Shown here one piece after another: positions 52,232 to 60,683 of a stretch of 64,000 bases of DNA. The first letter of the stretch is position 1, and each line of letters starts with the position of its first letter. Under the pieces are notes generated by a model. It was not told the origin of the DNA. It ran no database searches and was given only the letters and a program-made list of their open reading frames with translations. A program made the translations under genes and the position numbers. Source of the DNA: Solidesulfovibrio aerotolerans (GTDB lineage: Bacteria > Desulfobacterota > Desulfovibrionia > Desulfovibrionales > Desulfovibrionaceae); assembly GCF_009856865.1 (NCBI RefSeq), contig NZ_WVUD01000023.1, forward strand, positions 1-64,000, in the 5' to 3' direction.

Positions 52232-52564
52232 ATGGAACTGACCCGATTCGAGGACGCCGGGAAACTCGTTCTCGCCATTGCCGGAAAATGCACCGTGGAG
52301 CATGCCGCCGCCCTTCGCGAAGGCCTGCTTGCGGCTGTCGCTACCGATCCCCGGCTGGTGCTTGACATTTCCGGGGTCGAGGAAGCCGACATCACGTTTT
52401 TGCAGCTTGTCCTGTCCACAGCGCACACCGTTGCGCGCAGCGGCGGCACCCTGACCCGACACGGCCCTGTATCCCAAGCAGCCATTTCTGCGGCCCGGGT
52501 TTCAGGGTTTACCCAAACGCCCCAACTCACAACTTTTTTTTCCGATGAGGGACGAGATGGCTAA
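52232..52564 (+). CDS. STAS-domain protein in the chemotaxis operon
   Basis: A 110-residue STAS protein (LVLAIAGKCTVEHAAALREGLLAA; LVLDISGVEEADITFLQLVLSTAHTV). The site that is usually Ser/Thr in SpoIIAA (D-S-x-G) reads EEADITFLQ, so phosphorylation by a partner-switch kinase is doubtful. It overlaps cheY by 8 bases and is co-translated with it. A STAS protein here suggests that chemotaxis output or CheA is tuned by binding; the partner is unknown. Confidence 0.88.
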   Translation: MELTRFEDAGKLVLAIAGKCTVEHAAALREGLLAAVATDPRLVLDISGVEEADITFLQLVLSTAHTVARSGGTLTRHGPVSQAAISAARVSGFTQTPQLTTFFSDEGRDG

Positions 52565-52919
52565 ACGCATCATGACCGTGGACGATTCGGCCAGCGTCAG
52601 ACAGATGGTGGCCTTTACGCTGAAAAAGGAAGGCTACGAGGTCATTGAAGCTTCAGACGGCAAGGATGCGCTGTCCAAGCTGACGGGCACCATTGATATG
52701 GTCATCACTGACCTCAACATGCCAAACCTGGACGGCATCGGACTGATCAAGGGCATCCGGGCCCAGGCCGCCTACAAGTTCATTCCGGTGGTCATGCTGA
52801 CCACCGAATCCCAGGCCGGCAAAAAGGCCGAAGGCAAGTCTGCCGGAGCCACGGGTTGGATCGTCAAGCCGTTTACCCCGGATCAGCTCCTGGCCGTGGT
52901 CAAAAAAGTGCTTCGCTGA
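52557..52919 (+). CDS. cheY: chemotaxis response regulator CheY
   Basis: A 120-residue receiver. MAKRIMTVDDSASVRQMVAFTL starts with Asp9-Asp10, the phosphoacceptor is Asp52 (VITDLNMPNLDG), and TTESQ and WIVKPF hold Thr and Lys. This variant (SASVRQ, ..GKKAEGKSAGATGW) is the usual CheY of CheA-coupled operons. The ATG at 52557 is preceded by GAGGGACG; an ATG 12 bases earlier is less likely. It closes the operon; a terminator follows. Confidence 0.95.
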   Translation: MAKRIMTVDDSASVRQMVAFTLKKEGYEVIEASDGKDALSKLTGTIDMVITDLNMPNLDGIGLIKGIRAQAAYKFIPVVMLTTESQAGKKAEGKSAGATGWIVKPFTPDQLLAVVKKVLR

Positions 52920-52943
52920 CCCCTGCCACGCTGCCACGCAGTC

Positions 52944-52976
52944 AAAAGGCCCTGGTTCGTCCGAGGGCCTTTTTTT
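52944..52976 (+). terminator. intrinsic terminator of the chemotaxis operon
   Basis: AAAAGGCCCT (52944-52953) pairs with AGGGCCTTTT (52964-52973) around a 10-nt loop and runs into a T-tract of seven. It stands 25 bases behind cheY. Confidence 0.93.
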
Positions 52977-53084
52977 ATGCGCTTGGCGCATGGCGCAGGC
53001 AGGGTGAGAAACGGGTACGACATGGAGTGCCCGACTGCTGCCGGAGCAGCCAGTGCGCCCGATCCGAGAAACCGCGCTGCATGC

Positions 53085-53131
53085 CAAAACGCCCCGCCGC
53101 CGCCAGACCTTGGCGACGACGGGGCGTTTGC
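53085..53131 (-). terminator. intrinsic terminator of the WD40-caspase gene
   Basis: On the minus strand CAAACGCCCCG pairs with CGGGGCGTTTTG across an inner CGCCA/TGGCG stem, followed by TTTTGG. It lies about 20 bases beyond the stop at 53152 and converges on the cheY terminator. Confidence 0.75.
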
Positions 53132-53151
53132 AGCCTACCGGCAGCGCGCCG

Positions 53152-56025
53152 CTAATAGGCGGCGATGGGGAAATCCTCCACCGTGCCCGGCACACCCGTG
53201 GTCGGGGTCTGCTCGCCGCCGGTCAGCTCCTTGACCCGCTCGGAGATGTAGAGGTCGAGCATCTTAAACGTCACCCGGCCGGTGCGGCGGTTGTCTGCCT
53301 TGCCGAGCACCCCTTCCACCAGGGCCTTGGTAAAGGCCCCGTTTTGCCAGTCCGGTTTTTCCAACGAATACTGCCGGCCGGTGGAGGCGGCAAAGACAAT
53401 GGCTCCGTTGCCGGCGCTGGAGAGTTCGTTGATCACGCCGTTGACGTCGGTCATGCCGCGGCGTCCGGCCCCCATGATGGAGCCGGAATGGCAGGTATCG
53501 ACGAAAAAGAGCGTCTTGCCCGCGATGTTGCGGATGGTCTTTTGCACTTCCATAAACGGCAGCCCGGAAGCCCGCAGCTTTTCCAGATCAACCGACGTCG
53601 GCAAAAAGTAATAGTCGCCGTTTTTATCGTTGACCCCATGTCCGGCCAAAAAGATCATGGCCACATCATGCTGGGTGGTCTGGCGTTCGATCCAGTCCAG
53701 GCCATTGAGGACTGCCTCTTTGGTGGCGGCCTCGTCGGTCAGCACCCGGGTGACAACATCACCGTAGAGCCGGCCTTTTTGCAGTTCCATGGCAGCGGCG
53801 AAATCCTTGGCGTCCTTGGCCGGATAGGTCAGGGCCAGGGATTTGTCGGCATAGGCCCCGGCTCCCACGGCCAGCACGTAAAGCTTGGCGGCCGGCGCGG
53901 CCACAGGTGCCACCGCCGCCTTGCCGCTCCATTTGAGCCGCACCGTGGCCGGGGCCGAGGGGCCGTTTTTATTCTCCGCCACCACCGACAGCACCACGTC
54001 GTGCTCGGGCAGGACGACCTTGGCCGAAAGGACGCTGGGCTCAAGGCCCTTGCCGGCCAGATTGGGGCGCTCCTCACCCACGCGCGCGCCGTCGACAAGG
54101 ACGCGCACGGCGGTAATGTCCTCGCCGCCCGGGCTGCGCACGGCGTATTTGACGGTCATATCCGCAGCGGCAAACCCGGCCCCGGCGGCGGGCGTCAGGA
54201 TTTCCACCACCGGCGGGCGGGCGGTCAGCACCGAGGGCGCCCGCACATCGCCGCCCCGGGCCACGTTGGCCGCCCCCAGTGCCTTGGTTTCATCCAGCGT
54301 CCGCAAGGCCAGATCCAGGACGTCCGGGCGGTGGAAGGCCTCGCGAAAGCGCGAAGCCGGAAAGAAGTCAGCGGCATGATCCGGGCCGTTATTGACGTTC
54401 CAGCCGATCATGTCCTCGCCGCCGGACGAGGCGTCGTAGTAGCCGGTCTGGGTCCACAACACCCAGCGTTTGCCATCGGCATGGGGAAAAAATGACAGAA
54501 TTTCGCGGCCATCCTCCATGCGGTACCAGCGGATGGAGCCATCGCCGATGGCGGCCGCAACCACCCGGCCATCCCCACTCACATTGACGGCCCAGACCGC
54601 GTCCGGGGCCGGTGTCTGCCACAAGGGGGCACCGTCGATACCATACGCCCGCACGTTCCAGGAGGTACCCAGGGCCAGCCGGCGGTTATCCGGGGACAGG
54701 GCCAGGGAATACGATGTCTCAAAATCTTTGAGCTTGAGCGGCTGGCCGTTGAGCAAGGGTGTGCGCCCGCCCTCCCAGCCGGTGACGGCCACGCCCTGGG
54801 CCTGGGTGCGCGGGGCGGCCAGATCCGGCGTCGGGGCATTGAGATGGCGCAGATCGCGCCCTGGCAGGGCAAAGCGGGACACGCCCTTGCGCCCGCCCAC
54901 GGCATAGGCCACGGTTTCGCCGGTGCGGTCGAGATAAAACGTGCGCACCGAGGAACGGAAATCCTGGATGGCTGGCGAGCGCGTCATGCCGAAGCTGCCG
55001 TCCGGGCGCAGCACGCCCCAGCGTGGTGCCACCGTGCCATAGGCCAGGCCGCCGTCGGGCAGCGGGCACAGGGTGACGACAGCCGATTTGCCGGTGTCGA
55101 GATCGCGGTATTGCACGAAATCAGACGGCTTGAAGCTGCGGATGGGGCAGCCCCGGTCCGTGACCCAGCGCCCGCCGGCCAAAAGCGACCCATCGGCGGC
55201 AAAAGCCACGCTGGCCAGATTGCCGTTATCCACGCCGGCCAGATTGGGCGCGCCCAAAAGCCCCAGTGTCTCGCCATCCAGGACGGCCACAGCGGCGGTG
55301 TCGGTAAAGCCCACGGCAAGCTGGCTGCCATCCGGGGAAAAGGCCAGGGAAAACGGGCGCGCACCACCCTGGGCCTGGGCCTTGGCCACAAGGGTCAGAC
55401 CGGTGTCGGCCACGCGGTAGAGCCTTATCTGGCCGTCGTAGCAGGCCGTGGCCAGATGGTTCTTGCCGTCAAAGGCCGCGCCGTAGCTCTCGCCCTTATA
55501 GTCTTTGTCCTGGCCGATAAGGGCCAGATCGGACAGCCGCCACACCCGCACGCCGTCTTCGCCAAGGGCTGCGGCCAGATAGTCGCCGTCGTGGGAGACG
55601 GTCAGGTGGTTGACCACGCTTGGCAAACCGGTCAGGCGTCGCACCAGCCGGCCGGATTCGCGCTCGAACACATAGATGCTGTGCGCCTTGTCCCAGCCGT
55701 AGCCGGACCAGCCGCCGCAAAATACATAGCGCCCGTCCGGGCTCATGGCCACGCTGTAGAGCCGCCCTTCGTAGTCGTTGCCAATGGGCGGGCGCAGGAC
55801 GCGCAGTTCTTCGCCGGTCTTTATGTCCCAGACGCGGCAGGTTTTGTCGTCGGAGGCGGTGGCCAGATACCGGCCCAGCCCATCCACGGCGATGCGCTTG
55901 ATAAGCGCTGTATGCATGCCGGTTTCGATGCGAAGAATCGGTTCGGTCGGCGGTGTTCCGGCCGCCGCGTGCTGCAGGGCAAACAGCAGCACAAGAATTG
56001 TCAAAATGAACACGCGTGCGCGCAT
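53152..56025 (-). CDS. exported WD40-repeat protein with C-terminal caspase-like peptidase (C14)
   Basis: A 957-residue protein. Signal peptide about residues 1-22 (VFILTILVLLFALQHAAAG). WD40-like repeats run from about residue 30 to 560 (LATASDDKTCRVWDIKTG, YSVAMSPDGRYVFCGG, and others). A short Ig-like segment links to a caspase domain from about residue 725: LYVLAVGAGAYADKSLALTYPAKDAKDF, then catalytic His about 796 (IFLAGHGVND) and Cys about 845 (FFVDTCHSGS). Both catalytic residues are present, so it should be an active cysteine protease cutting after Arg, Lys or Asp. ATG at 56025 with GAGGAG upstream. Substrate and role unknown; it stands alone. Confidence 0.9.
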   Translation of the reverse strand: MRARVFILTILVLLFALQHAAAGTPPTEPILRIETGMHTALIKRIAVDGLGRYLATASDDKTCRVWDIKTGEELRVLRPPIGNDYEGRLYSVAMSPDGRYVFCGGWSGYGWDKAHSIYVFERESGRLVRRLTGLPSVVNHLTVSHDGDYLAAALGEDGVRVWRLSDLALIGQDKDYKGESYGAAFDGKNHLATACYDGQIRLYRVADTGLTLVAKAQAQGGARPFSLAFSPDGSQLAVGFTDTAAVAVLDGETLGLLGAPNLAGVDNGNLASVAFAADGSLLAGGRWVTDRGCPIRSFKPSDFVQYRDLDTGKSAVVTLCPLPDGGLAYGTVAPRWGVLRPDGSFGMTRSPAIQDFRSSVRTFYLDRTGETVAYAVGGRKGVSRFALPGRDLRHLNAPTPDLAAPRTQAQGVAVTGWEGGRTPLLNGQPLKLKDFETSYSLALSPDNRRLALGTSWNVRAYGIDGAPLWQTPAPDAVWAVNVSGDGRVVAAAIGDGSIRWYRMEDGREILSFFPHADGKRWVLWTQTGYYDASSGGEDMIGWNVNNGPDHAADFFPASRFREAFHRPDVLDLALRTLDETKALGAANVARGGDVRAPSVLTARPPVVEILTPAAGAGFAAADMTVKYAVRSPGGEDITAVRVLVDGARVGEERPNLAGKGLEPSVLSAKVVLPEHDVVLSVVAENKNGPSAPATVRLKWSGKAAVAPVAAPAAKLYVLAVGAGAYADKSLALTYPAKDAKDFAAAMELQKGRLYGDVVTRVLTDEAATKEAVLNGLDWIERQTTQHDVAMIFLAGHGVNDKNGDYYFLPTSVDLEKLRASGLPFMEVQKTIRNIAGKTLFFVDTCHSGSIMGAGRRGMTDVNGVINELSSAGNGAIVFAASTGRQYSLEKPDWQNGAFTKALVEGVLGKADNRRTGRVTFKMLDLYISERVKELTGGEQTPTTGVPGTVEDFPIAAY

Positions 56026-56184
56026 GGGCAGACTCCTCGCCCACGTAAGGGCGGCGCGCATTCTTGATCCGGCGCGCCTGCGCGTCAAGGGGGCCGCACG
56101 GACTCCCCGGCCACGGAATGGCGCAGAGACAGGTTTCTCCGGTTTTCTAAACATTTGATGAATAATAGAGCAGGCGCACGTACC

Positions 56185-56222
56185 CCCGGGCCGGTCGGAC
56201 GCTTTTCGGCGACCGGCCCGGG
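56185..56222 (-). terminator. 13-bp hairpin behind the dehydrogenase gene
   Basis: CCCGGGCCGGTCG (56185-56197) pairs exactly with CGACCGGCCCGGG (56210-56222), 12-nt loop. It lies 15 bases beyond the dehydrogenase stop on the minus strand. No T-run follows directly. Confidence 0.55.
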
Positions 56223-56237
56223 AGAATGCACCAACAA

Positions 56238-59087
56238 TCAGTCCTTGGGCCGGGCGGCGCGGTCCACCAGATAGACGATGGACTGGTACGGCACGCCGCC
56301 GTGAAAGGACAGCCCGATTTCGCAGGTGCGGCTGTTGGAATAGCCGGCGGTCGTCGCGGCCGGCAACTGGCCGGGCAGATCGGCCAGGGCCGAGGCATTG
56401 AGTTCGGGATAGAAAAAGCCGCGATCACCAGCAAAGCCACAGCAATGGATGCCGCGCGGCACGACCACCCGAGCGGTGCAGCGCTCGGCCAGGGCCGTAA
56501 ACTTGGCCGAAAGCCCCATTTTGACCGATGAACACGACACATGGAGAGCCACCGTGTCCGGTGCCGGCGTTATGTCGAGATGCGGCAAGCAATAGTCGTA
56601 AATAAACTCCACCGGCTCATGCAATTTAAGGCCCGGCTCCATCTTGCAGCGCATGGTATACAGGCATGGGCTGGCGTCGCACAAGATGGGGATGGCCCCG
56701 TTGTTGCTAACGGCCCGAAGCACAGCCTCAAGCTCCTGAGATTTGCGGGCCGCATCGTCGTGCAGGCCCTTGGATTCCAGTGTCAGGCCGCAGCACAGAT
56801 TCTTCATGGCTTCGGGGAAAATCACGTCATAGCCGGCCTTGGCCAGAACGGACATGGTGGCCTCAAACAGGCCGCGCTGATCCGGGTCCAGGGCCGACGG
56901 TCCCATGGCCCGGGTGGTGCAGCTCGGGAAATAGACCACTTGCCGGCCCTTGCCGTGGCAGGTGTTGCGCAAGGCTGGCTTTGGCGCGCCCTTGGGGGCA
57001 AAGGGTGTCCAGTACGGCACCAGCCCGCCGGTGAGCTTTCGCAGCCCGTGGGTCATGGCCGTCATGGCCGGCGTGCCTATCAGGCTGTGGACGACGTCCG
57101 AGAGCCACAGTCCCCGGCCAGACAGCCAAGTGACCAGCCCGTAATGGTCGGCCACAAAGCGCCCGATCTTTTTGCCTCGCGCGCTGGCTTCCTGGCGGCG
57201 GTAATCCTTGGTGAAGACGCCCGTATCCACCGACACCGGGCAGACCGTGGCGCACAGGCCGTCGGCCGCGCAGGTGGCAGCACCGAAATAGTCGTAGGCG
57301 TCGTGGAATTCAGTGAATGCGCCCAGATCGCCGGCTTTTTTGGCCAAGGCCATATGGCGCTGGAGGGTTATGCGCTGGCGCGGGGTGGTGGTGACATTTC
57401 GCGAGGGGCAGACCGATTCGCAGTAGCCGCACTCGATGCAGCGGTCAATCAGCGGATTGACCTCGGGCAGGGGCTTTAAATTCTTCAGATACACGTCCGG
57501 GTCGTCGTTTAAAATGACCCCGGGATTGAGGATGCCGGCCGGATCAAAGGCGCGCTTTAAGCGCTGCATGAAGCTGTAGGCGGTCTTGCCCCACTCCATC
57601 TCCACAAAGGGAGCCATGTTGCGGCCGGTGCCGTGCTCGCCCTTAAGCGACCCGTCAAAGCGGCCGACCACCATGGCCGCCACCTCGTCCATGAGCTTTT
57701 GATAGTTGCCCACAGCCACCGGATCAGCGAAATCCGGGCAAAAAACAAAGTGCAGATTGCCTTCCAGGGCGTGGCCGAAAATGATGCCTTCGGGAAAGCC
57801 GTGGTCGCGCATGAGGCGCTGCAGTTCTACGGTCCCTTGGGCCAGATGCTCGATGGGGAAGACCACGTCTTCGATAATGACCGCGCTGCCGGGCTTACGC
57901 GCCCCGCCGACGGAGGTGAAAAGCCCGCGCCGGATGTTCCAGAGCTGTTCGTAATCGTCCTTGGCGTCCATAAAAAGGAGCGGGAAAACCGGCTCGATGC
58001 CGGCCACCCGGGTCAGCGCCCCATCGATGGCGGCCAGCAAACCCGGTTTGTCGGCAGCGCGCACCTCGACCAGGATGGCGGCCGCGTCCTCGGACAGCGT
58101 TTTTAAATAGGCCGGCATGCCCGGCTTGTCTTCGACGGAACGCAAGGATGCCCGGTCCATGAGTTCGACCGCCGCCACAGGACCGGCCTTAAGGGCCATG
58201 GTCGCCCGGCAGGCGGCGTCTATATCGGGATAGAGCATCAGCGACGAGGCCTTAAACGGATGCTCAACCACGGTGCGATAGGTGACCTCGCTGATAAAGG
58301 CCAGCGTGCCTTCGGAACCGATGATGAGGTGGAGCAGGATGTCGAAGGGGTCGTCAAAGTCAATAAAGGCGTTGAGGCCGTAGCCGGTGGTGTTTTTAAT
58401 CTTGAATTTGTGCCGGATGCGCTCGGCCAGATCAACATCGGCCAGGATTTCGGCCCGCATGGCGGCCAGTTCGGCCAAGAGCTGCGGCCGGGCAGCGGCG
58501 AACCGGGCCTTGGAGACCGGGTCGGCCGTATCCAGCGTCTCGCCGTCGGCAAACACGAGGCGCATGGATTCGACGGTCTTGTAGCTGTTTTCCGCCGTGC
58601 CGCAGCACATGCCGGACGAGTTGTTGGCGGCGATGCCGCCGATCATGCAGGCGCTGATCGAAGCCGGGTCCGGGCCGATCTTGCGGCCATACGGTGCCAG
58701 CTGGAAATTGGCCTCAGCCCCGATGACCCCGGGTTCGAGGCTTATGTGGGACGCGCCGGGATGGATACGAAGCCCCCGCCAGTGGCCGGCCAGATAAATA
58801 AGCACGGAGTCGGTGAGCGCCTGCCCGGACAGGCTGGTGCCGGCGGTGCGAAAGGTGACGGCCACGTCCTCGGCCGCTGCGGCGCGAAGGAGCTTCGCCA
58901 CTTCGTCCTGGGTTACGGCCTTGACCACAATTTTGGGGACCAGGCGATAGAAGCTGGCGTCGTCGCCAAGGGCCAGATTGCGAAACGGGCCGAGGATGAC
59001 GCGCTCGGCTGGGAGGAAAATGCGTATACGGTCGTAAAAGGCTTTATGGGCAGCGGGCAGCGTTGCGGCGTGGTCGGTGTGTGGCAT
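56238..59087 (-). CDS. FAD-linked oxidase/Fe-S D-lactate (or glycolate) dehydrogenase
   Basis: A 949-residue fusion. The N-terminal half is a PCMH-type FAD-binding oxidase (VTFRTAGTSLSGQALTDSVLIYLAGHW; IGGIAANNSSGMCCGT; GSEGTLAFISEVTY; HALEGNLHFVFCPDF; GEHGTGRNM). From about residue 540 a two-[4Fe-4S] region (CIECGYCESVCPSRN; CAADGLCATVCPVSVD) and two CCG domains (FPSCTTRAMG; CCGFAGDRGFF) follow, as in the electron-transfer GlpC-type partner. D-2-hydroxy acids such as lactate are likely; D-lactate is central for these bacteria. ATG at 59087 with AGGAG upstream. It is alone, with a terminator behind. Confidence 0.9.
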   Translation of the reverse strand: MPHTDHAATLPAAHKAFYDRIRIFLPAERVILGPFRNLALGDDASFYRLVPKIVVKAVTQDEVAKLLRAAAAEDVAVTFRTAGTSLSGQALTDSVLIYLAGHWRGLRIHPGASHISLEPGVIGAEANFQLAPYGRKIGPDPASISACMIGGIAANNSSGMCCGTAENSYKTVESMRLVFADGETLDTADPVSKARFAAARPQLLAELAAMRAEILADVDLAERIRHKFKIKNTTGYGLNAFIDFDDPFDILLHLIIGSEGTLAFISEVTYRTVVEHPFKASSLMLYPDIDAACRATMALKAGPVAAVELMDRASLRSVEDKPGMPAYLKTLSEDAAAILVEVRAADKPGLLAAIDGALTRVAGIEPVFPLLFMDAKDDYEQLWNIRRGLFTSVGGARKPGSAVIIEDVVFPIEHLAQGTVELQRLMRDHGFPEGIIFGHALEGNLHFVFCPDFADPVAVGNYQKLMDEVAAMVVGRFDGSLKGEHGTGRNMAPFVEMEWGKTAYSFMQRLKRAFDPAGILNPGVILNDDPDVYLKNLKPLPEVNPLIDRCIECGYCESVCPSRNVTTTPRQRITLQRHMALAKKAGDLGAFTEFHDAYDYFGAATCAADGLCATVCPVSVDTGVFTKDYRRQEASARGKKIGRFVADHYGLVTWLSGRGLWLSDVVHSLIGTPAMTAMTHGLRKLTGGLVPYWTPFAPKGAPKPALRNTCHGKGRQVVYFPSCTTRAMGPSALDPDQRGLFEATMSVLAKAGYDVIFPEAMKNLCCGLTLESKGLHDDAARKSQELEAVLRAVSNNGAIPILCDASPCLYTMRCKMEPGLKLHEPVEFIYDYCLPHLDITPAPDTVALHVSCSSVKMGLSAKFTALAERCTARVVVPRGIHCCGFAGDRGFFYPELNASALADLPGQLPAATTAGYSNSRTCEIGLSFHGGVPYQSIVYLVDRAARPKD

Positions 59088-59182
59088 GGCTGGCTCCTGG
59101 CGCGGCGCGGCGCGTCGCGGGAAGGGGATGGTCGGAGTATTATGCCATGCTTGGGCAGGATTGGGAACGGCGGGCGCATCAT

Positions 59183-59212
59183 AAAAAAGGGCGTCCGCCA
59201 GCGAACGCCCTT
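59183..59212 (-). terminator. intrinsic terminator of mtnP
   Basis: On the minus strand AAGGGCGT and ACGCCCTT form an 8-bp stem with a 10-nt loop, followed by TTTT. It lies 40 bases beyond the mtnP stop and upstream of the dehydrogenase gene. Confidence 0.88.
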
Positions 59213-59251
59213 CCAAAATCTCTCGCAACAGCCGACCAACCGGCCGCCTGA

Positions 59252-59995
59252 CTACATCTTCCCGACAACCTCAATCAGCACGCTGGTCACCTTCTCGGCG
59301 TTTTCCTTGAAAATCGTAACAATCTCGTCCCAGGAAACCGGCGGCTCGTCGGTCTTCCAGCAGTCGTAGTCCGTGCTCATGGCCACGGCGGCATAGGGAA
59401 GGCCGGCTTCGACGGCCAGGGCGCATTCGGTGGCCACGCTCATGTTGATGACATCCGCTCCCCATGCCCGAAACATGTTCGATTCGGCCCGGGTGGAAAA
59501 ACGCGGTCCCTCGATGGTCACCACCGTGCCCTTGTCGTGGTGGCGGTAGCCGAACTTGCGGCAGGCGGCCACGAGTAGCTCGCGCAGCGGCTCGGAAAAC
59601 GGATCAGCCATGGGCGTGTGGGCCGGATTATGCGGCTCGAACCGATCATGGAAGGTCAGCGCCCGACGCCGGGTGAAGTCGATAAACTGATCAAGAATGA
59701 CCAGATCGCCGCGTCCGATCTCGGCCCGCAGCGACCCGACGGCCGTGGTGGACAGGACGGCGGCGCAGCCGACCATGCGCAGGGCATGGATGTTGGCCCG
59801 GTAGTTGACATTGGTGGGCGTGGCCGTGTGCGAGCGGCCGTGACGGGCCAAGAGCACCACATCCTTGCCGCCGATCTTGCCTTGGCGCAGGGTGGAATTG
59901 GGCGCGCCGTAGGGTGTGTCCACCTCAAGGTCGCTGGGGTTTTCCAGGATATTGGGATCGTCCAGGCCGCTGCCGCCGATGATGCCGATTTTCAT
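59252..59995 (-). CDS. mtnP: S-methyl-5'-thioadenosine phosphorylase
   Basis: A 247-residue PNP-superfamily enzyme cleaving methylthioadenosine to adenine and methylthioribose-1-phosphate. MKIGIIGGSGLDDPN, DVVLLARHGRSHTATPTNVNYRANI, STTAVGSLRAEI and the C-terminal VAMSTDYDCWKTDE are typical; the Asp of DYDCW binds the adenine base, so adenine substrates are favoured over inosine ones. Start at 59995 (MKIGIIGG) rather than a codon 33 bases upstream. It is behind apt, which uses the adenine released. Confidence 0.94.
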   Translation of the reverse strand: MKIGIIGGSGLDDPNILENPSDLEVDTPYGAPNSTLRQGKIGGKDVVLLARHGRSHTATPTNVNYRANIHALRMVGCAAVLSTTAVGSLRAEIGRGDLVILDQFIDFTRRRALTFHDRFEPHNPAHTPMADPFSEPLRELLVAACRKFGYRHHDKGTVVTIEGPRFSTRAESNMFRAWGADVINMSVATECALAVEAGLPYAAVAMSTDYDCWKTDEPPVSWDEIVTIFKENAEKVTSVLIEVVGKM

Positions 59996-60058
59996 GCGTA
60001 TCCGTCTCCAACCCTGGCCGCCGCGCACCGGGCTGCGGCCTGTGCTTTAGAAAAATGT

Positions 60059-60574
60059 CTAGGCGATCTGCAGGATGCTTTCGCAGCCGTAGGAGCGCAG
60101 CTGTTCCTTGCCGTTGAGGAACTCCAACTCGATGACCACGCCGATGCCGACGATATCGGCCCCGAAATGCTCCACCAGATCGATCACGCCGGACAGCGTG
60201 CCGCCGGTGGCCAGCAAGTCGTCGATGACCAGCACCTTTTCGTCGCGCAGCAGCGCATCCTCGTGCATGCACAAGGTATCCGAACCGTATTCCAGTTCGT
60301 AGGAAATGGACACGGTCTTGTACGGCAGCTTGCCGGGCTTGCGCACCGGCACAAACCCCAGGCCCATCTTGTAGGCCAGGGCTGCGCCGAAAATGAATCC
60401 CCGGGCCTCAGCCGCCACGATTTTGGTGGCCCCGGAGTCGGCGAACCGCTCGGCCAGCAGATCAATGGCCTGGCGAAAACCGGCAGGATCGCCCAGAAGC
60501 GGCGTAATGTCGAAAAAAAGGATGCCTTCTTTGGGATAATCCGGGATGTCGCGGATGAGTGTGCGCAGGTCCAT
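60059..60574 (-). CDS. apt: adenine phosphoribosyltransferase
   Basis: A 171-residue enzyme converting adenine and PRPP to AMP. LRTLIRDIPDYPKEGILFFDITPLL is the N-terminal signature; KIVAAEARGFIFGAALAY and VLVIDDLLATGGTL (PRPP loop) complete the fold. AAGGAGACGGTC precedes the ATG. It is 63 bases upstream of mtnP in one operon, recycling adenine from methylthioadenosine. Confidence 0.95.
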   Translation of the reverse strand: MDLRTLIRDIPDYPKEGILFFDITPLLGDPAGFRQAIDLLAERFADSGATKIVAAEARGFIFGAALAYKMGLGFVPVRKPGKLPYKTVSISYELEYGSDTLCMHEDALLRDEKVLVIDDLLATGGTLSGVIDLVEHFGADIVGIGVVIELEFLNGKEQLRSYGCESILQIA

Positions 60575-60683
60575 GACCGTCTCCTTGGAAAATCAGACTG
60601 GTAACCGCTTTCGGATAGGGATTTTAGGCCAACCGGTCAAGCCGGGCTTGGCGGTTTTGCGGGTGTGCGCTACAGATCGCGCC

